Assembly: GCA_013823325.1 (NCBI GenBank)
Contig: PNLY01000010.1
Span: 33,258 to 97,257 of the forward strand
Direction: 5' to 3'
Origin: Methylobacterium sp.
Lineage (GTDB): Bacteria > Pseudomonadota > Alphaproteobacteria > Rhizobiales > Beijerinckiaceae
Length of the DNA stretch: 64,000 nt
This document shows, one piece after another, positions 32,962 to 40,647 of this stretch (the first letter of the stretch is position 1; the number at the start of each line of letters is the position of its first letter). The notes beneath the pieces were generated by a model. That model was not told where the DNA came from and made no database searches. It saw only the letters and a list, made by a program, of their open reading frames with translations. The translations under genes were made by a program, and so were the position numbers.

Positions 32962-34013
32962 TGACCGACGCCGCCACCCTCGAACGGCCCGCCACCATAG
33001 GCCACAACTCCGCAGCCGTCGGCGAGATGGTCAAGGCAGAGCCGGCTGTCGTCTATCGCGACGAGACTGTGCTGCCGGCCCTCGTTGCCGAGATCAAGGC
33101 AGAGATCGCAGCGCTTCCGGTTGACCTGAAAACCGCGGGGGGCCGCGCCGCCATCGCCTCGCTCTCTGCATCGATCTCGCGCCGGAAGACGCCGATCATT
33201 GATGCCGGCCTCGCTCTGACCGAGGGCTGGCGCAAGCAGACGACGGCCGTCAACGCCCTCAAGACCAAGGTCGCCACGCAACTGGACGCCCTGCGCGATG
33301 AGGCCCGTGCGCCGCTGACCGCTTGGGAGGCCGCCGAAGAGAAGCGCAAGACCGCCATCGTCAGCGCTCTCACCTTCTTTGCTCAGGCCGCCGTCGTGCC
33401 GGCAGGATCGACCATCGATAGCATCGACGCCACGGTCGCACGGGTCGAGGCGATCCAGATCGGCCATGAATTCGGCGACAGCGAGACGCGCGCCAAAGAG
33501 GACCAGTTCGCCGCTCTGGCCAAGCTGCGGGAGGCCCGCGCGTCCATCGTCAAGGCCGACGCCGAGCGGGCCGAGTTGGAGAAGCTGCGCGCCGAGGCGC
33601 AGGAGCGCGAGCGTCAGGCGCAGGCAGCAGAGGCGAAGCGCCTTGCCGAGGAGGCCGAGCGCGAGCGCATCGCCAACGCTGAAAAGCGCGCGGCCGAAGC
33701 CGCCGAGGCCAAGCTGAAGGATGAGGCAGAGGCGGCCATCGCTGCGGAGCGCCGCAAGGCGCAGGAAGCCGAGCAGGCTCTTGCTGCCGAGCAGGCCCGC
33801 CAGCGCGAGGCCCAGGCCGCGGAGCAGCGCCGTCTAGACGCCATCGCCGCGGAGGATGCCCGCCGGCAGGCCGATCAGGACCACCGTGGCGCCGTCATGC
33901 GCGCCGCGAAGGAAGCCCTCATGGAGCACGGCGGCATCGGCGAAGGGCCGGCCAAGAAGCTCGTCCTCGCGATCGTCGCCGGCACCATCCCCGCCGTCAC
34001 CCTGAAATTTTGA
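32961..34013 (+). CDS. Coiled-coil phage protein upstream of ERF
   Basis: A 350-residue protein. Residues 1-100 have a conserved-looking ATIGHNSA start and LKTAGGRAAIASLSASISRRKTPI. Residues 185-310 are an unbroken Glu/Ala/Lys/Arg coiled coil (ERERQAQAAEAKRLAEEAE and similar). The C-terminal 40 residues, MRAAKEALMEHGGIGEGPAKKLVLAI, form a small helical domain common to phage proteins preceding recombination genes. It may regulate or scaffold the recombination proteins encoded downstream. Confidence 0.75.
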   Translation: MTDAATLERPATIGHNSAAVGEMVKAEPAVVYRDETVLPALVAEIKAEIAALPVDLKTAGGRAAIASLSASISRRKTPIIDAGLALTEGWRKQTTAVNALKTKVATQLDALRDEARAPLTAWEAAEEKRKTAIVSALTFFAQAAVVPAGSTIDSIDATVARVEAIQIGHEFGDSETRAKEDQFAALAKLREARASIVKADAERAELEKLRAEAQERERQAQAAEAKRLAEEAERERIANAEKRAAEAAEAKLKDEAEAAIAAERRKAQEAEQALAAEQARQREAQAAEQRRLDAIAAEDARRQADQDHRGAVMRAAKEALMEHGGIGEGPAKKLVLAIVAGTIPAVTLKF

Positions 34014-34021
34014 GGTCAGCC

Positions 34022-34792
34022 ATGTCCGAAGCAGCTCTGACCATCCGCGAAGATGCCGCGCCGCCGGCCGCTCAGGTTCAGGCCAGCGAGACGACCGCAA
34101 TCATCTCCATGATCGAGCGCGCCGCGCGCGACCCGTCGGTCGACATAGACAAGATGGAGCGCCTGATGCTGATGCAGGAGCGCGCCCTGGAGCGTCGTGC
34201 CCGCGCCGCCTATGCCGAGGCGCTGGCGCTGATGCAGCCGGAGCTGCCTTCCGTCGCTCGAAACGGCAAGATCGAGATCCGAGACAAGAGCGGGAACAAC
34301 GTCATTCAGAGCACCGCCTATGCGCGGTGGGAGGACATCAACGACGCCATCAAGCCGGCTCTCGCGAAACACGGCTTCTCGCTTTCGTTCAAGGTCGGCA
34401 TGGCCCCTGACGGCAAGATCACCGTCACCGGCATCCTCATGCACCGCGAGGGGCATCAGGAGGAGACGACGATCACCCTGCCGCACGATGCCACCGGCAG
34501 CAAGAACGCTGTCCAGGCGGTTGGCTCGTCGACCAGCTATGGCAAGCGCTACACCGCTGGCATGCTGCTCAACCTCACCAGCCATGGCGAGGACGATGAC
34601 GGTAAGGGTGCGGTGCAACCCGCTGTCATTACCGATGAGCAATCCGGCCAGATTAACGACCTCATCACGGCGAAGCGCGCCAACATCGACGCTTTCCTGA
34701 AATACTTCCGGGTGGAGTGCGTCCCTGACTTGCCCGCCAAGGCCCTGCCTGAAGCACTCGACATGCTCAACCGCATGCAGGTGCGGCCATGA
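34022..34792 (+). CDS. ERF-family single-strand annealing protein
   Basis: ATG 34022 gives 256 residues. ERF-family features: ALALMQPELPSVARNGKIEI, YARWEDINDAIKPALAKHGFSLSF, and GSSTSYGKRYTAGMLLNL. ERF proteins anneal complementary single strands in phage recombination and circularisation. An exonuclease gene (YqaJ) lies two genes downstream, making a two-part recombination system. The C-terminal 60 residues look like a separate helical domain. Confidence 0.87.
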   Translation: MSEAALTIREDAAPPAAQVQASETTAIISMIERAARDPSVDIDKMERLMLMQERALERRARAAYAEALALMQPELPSVARNGKIEIRDKSGNNVIQSTAYARWEDINDAIKPALAKHGFSLSFKVGMAPDGKITVTGILMHREGHQEETTITLPHDATGSKNAVQAVGSSTSYGKRYTAGMLLNLTSHGEDDDGKGAVQPAVITDEQSGQINDLITAKRANIDAFLKYFRVECVPDLPAKALPEALDMLNRMQVRP

Positions 34793-35388
34793 TCCTGTTC
34801 TTCGACACCGAGACCACCGGGTTCTTCATGGACCGCGAGCCGGTCGATCACCCCGGCCAGCCCTACATCGTGCAATTGGCCGCGCAGCTCTGCGAGGACG
34901 ATGGCCGCCCGGTCGCTAGCTTCTCGTTCATCGTCGACCCCGGCATTGGCGAGATCGAGATCCCCGACAAGGCATCTGCCGTCCACGGGATCACGAACGA
35001 GATCGCGGCGGGGTTCGGCGTCTCGTCCGAGTTCGCGCTGAGCGCCTTCACGCATCTCTATCAGCGCGCCGACCTCGTTTGCGCTCACAATATCAAGTTC
35101 GATCGCGGCGTGATCGAGGCGGCTATCGCGCGCCACTACGGCAAGGTGATGCCGCTCCGCAAGGCGCTCTTCTGCACCATGGAAGCAGCCTCTCCGATCG
35201 TGAACCTCCCGCCGACTGAGCGGATGATCGCGGCCGGCTTCACCAAGCCCAAGCCCCCGAAGCTGGAAGAGTGCATCCGTCATTTCTTCGACGAGGATCT
35301 GACCGATGCGCACGACGCCATGGCAGACGTTGTCGCCTGCCGGCGCGTCTACCTCCACCTCAAGCGCCTGGAGACCGTCGATGGTTGA
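34789..35388 (+). CDS. DnaQ-like 3'-5' exonuclease
   Basis: A 199-residue DEDD-type exonuclease. The first acidic pair is in FFDTETTG (Asp6, Glu8), the second motif is HNIKFDRGV and the third is TDAHDAMADV, with His in the last as in DEDDh enzymes. It would trim 3' ends or proofread in phage replication or recombination. It overlaps the ERF stop and the YqaJ start by a few bases. Confidence 0.85.
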   Translation: MILFFDTETTGFFMDREPVDHPGQPYIVQLAAQLCEDDGRPVASFSFIVDPGIGEIEIPDKASAVHGITNEIAAGFGVSSEFALSAFTHLYQRADLVCAHNIKFDRGVIEAAIARHYGKVMPLRKALFCTMEAASPIVNLPPTERMIAAGFTKPKPPKLEECIRHFFDEDLTDAHDAMADVVACRRVYLHLKRLETVDG

Positions 35389-36019
35389 GATCGTGCAGGG
35401 CTCTGAATCCTGGAAGAAGCTGCGGCTCGGCAAGCTCACTGCGTCCCGCGTTGCTGATGCGACCGACCTGCTGAAATCCGGCAAGCCCAGCGCTAAGCGG
35501 CTCACCTACCTTGGCGAGTTGATCGCGGAGCGCCTGACCGGTCTCGTCGTCGAGAAATACCAGAACGAGCTGATGCGCTGGGGCACCGAGCAGGAGCCGC
35601 AGGCCCGCGCCCTCTACGAGTTCTATTGCGGCGTCGATGTCGAGCAGGTCGCGTTCGTCGAGCACCCGACGATCGCCATGGCCGGCGCGAGCCCCGACGG
35701 CCTCGTTGGCGACGACGGGCTGATCGAGATCAAGTGCCCGAGCACCAGCACGCACGTTGACACGCTGCTCGCCCAGGCGATCCCCGAGGAATACGTCAAA
35801 CAGATCGACTGGCAGATGGCCTGCACCGGCCGGCTCTGGTGCGACTTCGTCAGCTACGACCCGCGCCTGCCGCCTCACATGGCGATGTTCGTCTGCCGGC
35901 GCGAGCGGGATGAAGCCGCGATCTCGGACCTTGAGGCCGACGCCCGCGCCTTCCTCGTCGAGATCGACATGAAGGTCGACGCGCTGAATGCGCTCTATGC
36001 GCAGGAGGCGGCGGCGTGA
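35381..36019 (+). CDS. YqaJ-like viral recombinase/exonuclease
   Basis: ATG 35381 gives 212 residues. Motifs of the lambda-exonuclease/YqaJ fold: GSESWKKLRLGKLTASRVAD, WGTEQEPQARALYEF, GASPDGLVGDDGLIEIKCPS and KQIDWQMACTGR. The Glu in EPQAR, Asp in SPDG and EIK Glu/Lys are the likely catalytic set. It would resect 5' ends to make single strands for the ERF protein. Confidence 0.88.
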   Translation: MVEIVQGSESWKKLRLGKLTASRVADATDLLKSGKPSAKRLTYLGELIAERLTGLVVEKYQNELMRWGTEQEPQARALYEFYCGVDVEQVAFVEHPTIAMAGASPDGLVGDDGLIEIKCPSTSTHVDTLLAQAIPEEYVKQIDWQMACTGRLWCDFVSYDPRLPPHMAMFVCRRERDEAAISDLEADARAFLVEIDMKVDALNALYAQEAAA

Positions 36020-36498
36020 TGACGACGCGCATCATCGAGACTGAATACCAGCGCCGGCAGTTCATCCGCTTCGTCGAGAGCCACAAGCTCCCTATGACGG
36101 CGAAGGTGGATGCTATTGGGAAGCGCTCTGCGCGCCAGAACAGGCTTAATCGGCAGTGGATGCTCGACATCGCCCGCGACCTCGACGGGTGGGAAGTCGA
36201 ATATGCGCGCGGCTATTGCAAGCTGCATTTCGGCATCCCGATCCTACGTGCCGAGGATGATGCGTTCTGCCATGAATACGACGCGATCGTCCGCCCGTTG
36301 GCCTACGAGCACAAGCTGAAGCTGATGATGGTCCCGTTTGATTTCGGCGTCACCCGCCGGATGACGACGAAGCAGCAGACGGCCTATCTCGACGCCGTTC
36401 ACCGGCACTTCTCCGAACAGGGCGTTGCGCTGACCGATCCGGGCGACCTCTTGGCACCGGAAGGCACCGACCCGCTCGAGATCGGGAGGGCCGCATGA
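36016..36498 (+). CDS. NinB-like recombination protein
   Basis: A 160-residue protein. SARQNRLNRQWMLDIARDLDG and MTTKQQTAYLDAVHRHFSEQGVALTDPG resemble lambda NinB and related phage recombination mediators that bind single-stranded DNA. It follows the ERF-exonuclease set directly and overlaps it by 4 bases. Assignment is by recalled similarity and context, so moderate. Confidence 0.65.
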   Translation: MMTTRIIETEYQRRQFIRFVESHKLPMTAKVDAIGKRSARQNRLNRQWMLDIARDLDGWEVEYARGYCKLHFGIPILRAEDDAFCHEYDAIVRPLAYEHKLKLMMVPFDFGVTRRMTTKQQTAYLDAVHRHFSEQGVALTDPGDLLAPEGTDPLEIGRAA

Positions 36499-36854
36499 CG
36501 CGCCGCGAGTTCCCCAACAAGGTGAAGGCCGCTGCCTTCCAGCGTGCCAACGGCCAGTGCGAGGTCTGCGGCGCCCGCCTCACGGTCGGGAAGTTCCGCT
36601 ACGACCACCGCCTTCCCGACGCCCTTGGCGGAGAGCCGACGCTGGATAACTGCGTCGTCCAGTGCCTCCCCTGCGATAAGCCGAAAACAGCGGATGATGT
36701 GCGGCGCATTCGGAAAGCCGACCGGCAGCGAAACCATCACCTCGGCATCCGGCCGCCGTCCCGCCTGCGCGGACCCGGCTTCCCGAAATATGCCCCGCAG
36801 CGCTCCGCCACCCGAAAACTGCAAAAGCCCGCCGCTTGGAGGGACCAATCGTGA
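36495..36854 (+). CDS. HNH endonuclease, small
   Basis: A 119-residue protein. CEVCGARL gives one zinc pair, and YDHRLPDALGGEPTLDNCVVQC with CLPC completes an HNH/treble-clef core. A basic C-terminus (RIRKADRQRNHHLGIRPPSR) could bind DNA. HNH proteins of this size are common in early operons of alphaproteobacterial phages. Its stop overlaps the next GTG start. Confidence 0.78.
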   Translation: MTRREFPNKVKAAAFQRANGQCEVCGARLTVGKFRYDHRLPDALGGEPTLDNCVVQCLPCDKPKTADDVRRIRKADRQRNHHLGIRPPSRLRGPGFPKYAPQRSATRKLQKPAAWRDQS

Positions 36855-37177
36855 ACACGCGCACCCTTTACGTGCCCGCCTCCGACGAGGCCGAGGCTCG
36901 CGTCATCGCGGAATCCATCGCCCGCGGTGAAACCGGACTGCTGGCGCACCACACCGACCGCGCCGAGGTCGACCGCATCTGCGCGCACCTCAACCGCAAT
37001 CGGTCGGGCGAGCGCTACCGGACCTTCGCCGTGCCGGTGCGCGAGCGGTTCGTCGATGACGGCCGGATCTTCGTCGCGTGGCCTGCCGACAAGGTCGGAG
37101 ATGCGGCGGCCACCCTAACCTTCTTCGCCATGATCCCGCTGGTCGGGATCGCGAGCCTTTGGGAGCGGATGATCTGA
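36851..37177 (+). CDS. Hypothetical phage membrane protein, paralogue of the gene at 31911
   Basis: GTG 36851 overlaps the preceding stop and gives 108 residues. TLYVPASDEAEARVIAESIA and VDDGRIFVAW match the layout of the gene at 31911. A hydrophobic C-terminus (ATLTFFAMIPLVGIASL) suggests a membrane anchor. Function unknown. Its stop overlaps the next start (TGATG). Confidence 0.62.
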   Translation: MNTRTLYVPASDEAEARVIAESIARGETGLLAHHTDRAEVDRICAHLNRNRSGERYRTFAVPVRERFVDDGRIFVAWPADKVGDAAATLTFFAMIPLVGIASLWERMI

Positions 37178-37677
37178 TGCGCCGCGTTCGAGAAATCCGG
37201 ATCGAAGGTGATCTAGCCTTCATCCCATTGAGCCGTGGCCTAGAGGCCGTCATCGACGCGGTCGATGTGCCGTTGGCTGCGGGGCGAAACTGGTACGCGC
37301 TTAAGGCGTGTCGGACCTTTTATGCCGTGTCGAAGACATCGTCTCTGCAGGGGCCGCGACAGCTGATCAGTTTGCATAGGACGATCTGCCCTAGCACCGA
37401 AGTCACTGATCATCGTGATGGCAATGGCTTGAACTGCCGGCGTAGCAACTTGCGCGCAGCCAGCATCGCGCAGAATGCCATGAATCGCCGCCGGCCTGCC
37501 AATGCCTCGCCTGGGTTGAAGGGCGTGACCTTCCACCGCCAGTGCCAAGCCTGGCAGGCGCAGATCAAGGTTCGCGGGAAAGCCATCTATCTCGGGCTCT
37601 ACAGCACGCCGGGAGAGGCGCATTCGGCATACCGGGCCGCGTCCCAGCGGCTGCACGGCGAGTTTGGGAGGGCATAG
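37177..37677 (+). CDS. HNH/AP2 homing-type endonuclease
   Basis: A 166-residue protein. The HNH half contains ISLHRTICPSTEVTDHRDGNGLNCRRSNL. The AP2-like C-terminal half contains GLKGVTFHRQCQAWQAQIKVRGKAIYLGLYSTPGEAHSAY (key part KAIYLGLYSTPGEAHSAY), a DNA-binding fold. This is the typical HNH-AP2 homing-endonuclease layout. It lies between the small membrane-protein genes and has no visible intron or intein partner. Confidence 0.82.
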   Translation: MRRVREIRIEGDLAFIPLSRGLEAVIDAVDVPLAAGRNWYALKACRTFYAVSKTSSLQGPRQLISLHRTICPSTEVTDHRDGNGLNCRRSNLRAASIAQNAMNRRRPANASPGLKGVTFHRQCQAWQAQIKVRGKAIYLGLYSTPGEAHSAYRAASQRLHGEFGRA

Positions 37678-37680
37678 CGC

Positions 37681-37914
37681 ATGCTGACCTGGCAGGGCTT
37701 CACCGCCGGCTTCATCACCGCGCTCGTCATGGTGATGATGGTCAGCTTCGTGCTGTGGATCGCGTACTCGCGCGAGATCCCAGACGACGAATGGGACAAG
37801 GCGATCGACGACGCTGTCCGGCGCTATCCGATCGTCAACGGCACCCTCGCGAGCCAGCCGTTCGATGCCATGCAGGGCGAGAACGGCGACTGGCCGCATG
37901 TGGGCGGGAGGTGA
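37681..37914 (+). CDS. Small phage membrane protein
   Basis: A 77-residue protein with one membrane helix at residues 6-28 (GFTAGFITALVMVMMVSFVL) and a polar C-terminal part (SREIPDDEWDKAIDDAVRRY). Follows the HNH/AP2 gene after 3 bases. Function not recognised. Confidence 0.65.
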   Translation: MLTWQGFTAGFITALVMVMMVSFVLWIAYSREIPDDEWDKAIDDAVRRYPIVNGTLASQPFDAMQGENGDWPHVGGR

Positions 37915-37916
37915 GG

Positions 37917-38201
37917 ATGCCGCGCGCTCCGATGCCCTTCCTCGCACCCGACGACGCGGCTATCCGGCCGGCGCCGCGGCGTGGGCTGTCGTGCGTCGAG
38001 GCCGCCGACTACATCGGCGTTTCGGTCACGAAGTTCCTCGAGCTCGTAGCCAGCGACCGGATGCCCCCTGCCAAGCGGATCGACGGCCGCAGGATCTGGG
38101 ACATTCGGAAGCTGGATCAGGCATTCGATGCTATCGACGGCGACGAGGATGAGGCCCAGCCCGGCACGCCCTTGCCGAAGAAGCGGGAGATCGTGCTGTA
38201 A
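37917..38201 (+). CDS. Excisionase-like HTH protein
   Basis: ATG 37917 gives 94 residues. The core GLSCVEAADYIGVSVTKFLEL then RMPPAKRIDGRRIWDIRKLDQAF is the winged-helix (MerR/AlpA-like) pattern of phage excisionases. The stop overlaps the integrase start (TAATG). An excisionase would direct the integrase towards excision. Confidence 0.77.
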   Translation: MPRAPMPFLAPDDAAIRPAPRRGLSCVEAADYIGVSVTKFLELVASDRMPPAKRIDGRRIWDIRKLDQAFDAIDGDEDEAQPGTPLPKKREIVL

Positions 38202-39349
38202 TGCTCGGCATGACCACCACCGCGCGCCTGAAGTACGTCACCACCGATGTCTCGGAAGGGATCACTCGGTACTATCTGCGGCTGCCCGGCGAAAAGACCA
38301 AGGCTCGCCTGCCCGGCCAGCCGGGTGAGGAAATCTTCATGGAGGCCTATTGGGCTGGCCTGAAGAAGCTTCCGCAGCCAAGGCGCTCAGACGGCACGCT
38401 CGCAAAGGCTGACGCCAAGGGCACGCTCAGCTGGCTGGTCGACGAGTATTTCCGCAGCGCGGCGTTCAAGGGGCTGGCTGAGGCCACGCAGGGCGCACGG
38501 CGGAACATCCTCAAGGTCGTCCTGTCGACGGCCGGGAACGAGCGTGTCGTCGACATCACCGAGGACGTGATCCGCGCCGCGCGCGATCGACGCGCTTCGA
38601 CGCCGGCCGCGGCTAACACCTTCCTGAAGGCGATGAGCCACCTGTTCACCTTCGCCATCGAGTACAAGCACGCGAAGAAGAACCCGGTCCTGGCGGTCGA
38701 GCGCGTCAAGCACAAGTCCGAGGGGCACCACACCTGGAGCGAAGCCGAGATCAATCGCTTCCTGGAGGCCTACCCGCTCGGCACCATGGCGCACCTGTGC
38801 ATGTGCATCATGCTCTACACCGGCGTGCGCGTGTCCGACGCGGCGGTGATGGGGCGCCAGCACGTGCACAAGGGCTACCTAAGCTTCCGCGCCCAGAAGA
38901 ACAAGGTCGTGGTCGATATGCCGGTGGCGCCGGAGCTGCAGGCCGCCATCGAAGCGGTGCGCGTTTCCCGCAAGGGCCACATGCATTTCCTGATCAACGA
39001 ATGGGACAAACCTTTCTCGGTGAAGGGCCTTGGTCAGCGCATGCGCAAGTGGTGCGACACGATCGGACTGAACCATTGCTCCAGCCACGGCATCCGCAAG
39101 GCCGGCGCGACGATCGCCGCAGACAACGGCGCATCCGAACACGAGCTGATGGCAACCTTCGGATGGGAATCGCCGAAGCAGGCCGCGCTCTACACGAAGA
39201 AGGCCAATCGGCGCCGGCTGGCCGGGTCCGGAGCGGCCAAAATCACGCTCTCGAAGAACGAAACCGCGAACAAAATTGTCCCGCCATCTGAATGGGTGGA
39301 AACCCGGCGGGACAATGAAGCCGAAAACCGTAAGGAAATCAGCGCATGA
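38201..39349 (+). CDS. Tyrosine integrase
   Basis: A 382-residue tyrosine recombinase. The catalytic residues visible are Arg210 (YTGVRVSD), His296 and Arg299 (SSHGIRK), Trp322 (FGWES, replacing the usual second His) and the nucleophile Tyr331 (LYTKKANR). Residues 1-70 would be the arm-binding domain and 75-165 the core-binding domain. It ends 11 bases from tRNA-Cys, which suggests that gene as the attachment target. Confidence 0.9.
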   Translation: MLGMTTTARLKYVTTDVSEGITRYYLRLPGEKTKARLPGQPGEEIFMEAYWAGLKKLPQPRRSDGTLAKADAKGTLSWLVDEYFRSAAFKGLAEATQGARRNILKVVLSTAGNERVVDITEDVIRAARDRRASTPAAANTFLKAMSHLFTFAIEYKHAKKNPVLAVERVKHKSEGHHTWSEAEINRFLEAYPLGTMAHLCMCIMLYTGVRVSDAAVMGRQHVHKGYLSFRAQKNKVVVDMPVAPELQAAIEAVRVSRKGHMHFLINEWDKPFSVKGLGQRMRKWCDTIGLNHCSSHGIRKAGATIAADNGASEHELMATFGWESPKQAALYTKKANRRRLAGSGAAKITLSKNETANKIVPPSEWVETRRDNEAENRKEISA

Positions 39350-39359
39350 TAAAAGGGAT

Positions 39360-39433
39360 TGGAGGCCTCGCCCGGAATCGAACCGGGGTGCAAGGATTTG
39401 CAGTCCTCTGCGTAACCACTCCGCCACGAGGCC
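39360..39433 (-). tRNA. tRNA-Cys (GCA)
   Basis: Read on the minus strand from 39433: acceptor GGCCTCG pairs with CGAGGCC, discriminator T and encoded CCA. The anticodon loop CTGCAAA gives GCA. The 3' end faces the integrase gene, so it is the likely attR-reconstituted target. Confidence 0.93.
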
Positions 39434-39624
39434 ATCCGGGAGCGCCGCCCGAGGCGTGCTCCACGGCTGGGCCTATAACCACATGCTGCGGCGCGCCGCA
39501 ACCGAAACTCTCTCGCCAATGTGAATTGACGATGGCGCAGATCGCCTGCCCACGATTTTCTCCGCCTCGATGCCAGCAAAGGGGTTGCGTGTTCCCGGTA
39601 GCGTCGCTATACGCCGCCCACCGA

Positions 39625-39699
39625 TCCCGGATAGCTCAGCGGTAGAGCAATCGACTGTTAATCGATTGGTCGCAGGTTCGAATCCTGCTCCGGGAGCCA
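39625..39699 (+). tRNA. tRNA-Asn (GTT)
   Basis: TCCCGGA acceptor arm pairs with TCCGGGA, followed by GCCA. The anticodon loop CTGTTAA gives GTT. The T loop GGTTCGAATCC is normal. Confidence 0.95.
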
Positions 39700-39762
39700 G
39701 CATTTTTCGAGGGCTTGAGCGATGACCGCTTGGGCCCTTTTTGCTTTCCGGAGACGGAATTG

Positions 39763-40188
39763 GTGCAGCAGGAGCGACAGACGTCCGTGCCGCGACTTTT
39801 CGGGCTGGAACTTTCCGTGCACCGCTGCGCTGCGCTGATCGGCTGGAGCGCCGTCGCCGTCGTCGTGTTCGCGACGCTGTCGCCGATCGGCGCCCGTCCG
39901 CATCTGGCGCATATGGGGCCGCAGCTCGAACGCTTCATCGCCTATCTGGTCGCCGCGGCGGCGCTCGCCACCGCCTACCCGGCCCGCAAGGGCGCGATTC
40001 TCATCTGCATCGTCGCCGGCGCCGCCGGGCTTGAGATCGCCCAGCATTTCGAGGCGAGCCGGCATGCCCGCGCGCTGGATGCACTGGTCAAGATCATGGG
40101 CGGCGTCAGCGGGCTCGCCGTCGTGACGCTCTGCGAGCGGCTCTGGTCGAGGCGCGCCCCCGTCGCCCTCGCACGCCGCCCGGACTGA
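39763..40188 (+). CDS. VanZ-like membrane protein
   Basis: GTG 39763 follows GGAGA and gives 141 residues. Three to four membrane helices are visible (AALIGWSAVAVVVFATLSPI, RFIAYLVAAAALATAYPA, AILICIVAGAAGLEIAQHF, MGGVSGLAVVTL). The layout SPI...H...E.I.Q and the helices fit VanZ-like proteins, which are small membrane proteins of poorly known function. First host gene after tRNA-Asn. Confidence 0.7.
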   Translation: MQQERQTSVPRLFGLELSVHRCAALIGWSAVAVVVFATLSPIGARPHLAHMGPQLERFIAYLVAAAALATAYPARKGAILICIVAGAAGLEIAQHFEASRHARALDALVKIMGGVSGLAVVTLCERLWSRRAPVALARRPD

Positions 40189-40230
40189 GCCCTGGCGCAT
40201 ACGCGTGCGGCAACAGCTCGGCGCCAGGAC

Positions 40231-40590
40231 TCAAGGGCTGTAGCCGCCTTCCGTGCCTGGCAACGGCACGGGGCGGACCGCATGGATGCCGCGCTCGGTG
40301 ACGGTGCGCGTATAGGCCTCGGCCGTGCATTCGTTTCGTGCCGCCCGGTGCCAGAGCTCCTGCCAGCTCCTCGGCGCGAACATCACCAGCGCATGCCGGA
40401 ACAGGCCATCCTCGCGTTCGAGGATGCAGTTGCAGGCCGCCGCCTCGATGAGATCGCCGGCGCGCTCGCGGCAGCGCTCATGCGCGGCGAGAGTCACGGC
40501 GAGCAGGCCCCACAGGAGCCAGCCCTCCCGAATCGACGCCTCCTGCCCTTGCAAGGCCTCGCTCATGGCCGGATCACTCCCCATCCGCAT
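40231..40590 (-). CDS. Hypothetical protein
   Basis: A 119-residue protein with LLWGLLAVTLAAHERCRERAG as a partly hydrophobic helix and HALVMFAPRSWQELWHRAARNECTAEAY in the second half (key part PRSWQELWHRAARNEC). No domain recognised. The start could be the ATG at 40566, seven residues later. It lies 57 bases downstream of the chemoreceptor gene in the same direction. Confidence 0.55.
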   Translation of the reverse strand: MRMGSDPAMSEALQGQEASIREGWLLWGLLAVTLAAHERCRERAGDLIEAAACNCILEREDGLFRHALVMFAPRSWQELWHRAARNECTAEAYTRTVTERGIHAVRPVPLPGTEGGYSP

Positions 40591-40647
40591 TCGCCCTGCT
40601 CGGAGCGAGAAACGACGCAGCGGGCGGCGCTCCCGCTACCGGCAGGC

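Larger units (their letters stand above)
1..39359. mobile_element. Prophage of a contractile-tailed phage (left end outside window)
   Basis: A contiguous set of phage modules runs from lysis genes at the left edge through tail, neck, head, packaging, early-left, immunity, recombination and integrase genes, ending beside tRNA-Cys. Sheath, tube, baseplate J, gp25-like and spike proteins show a contractile (myovirus) tail. The lysis cassette is cut by the window edge, so the left attachment site is not visible. The terminase frameshift described below may make the prophage packaging-defective if it is real. Confidence 0.95.
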
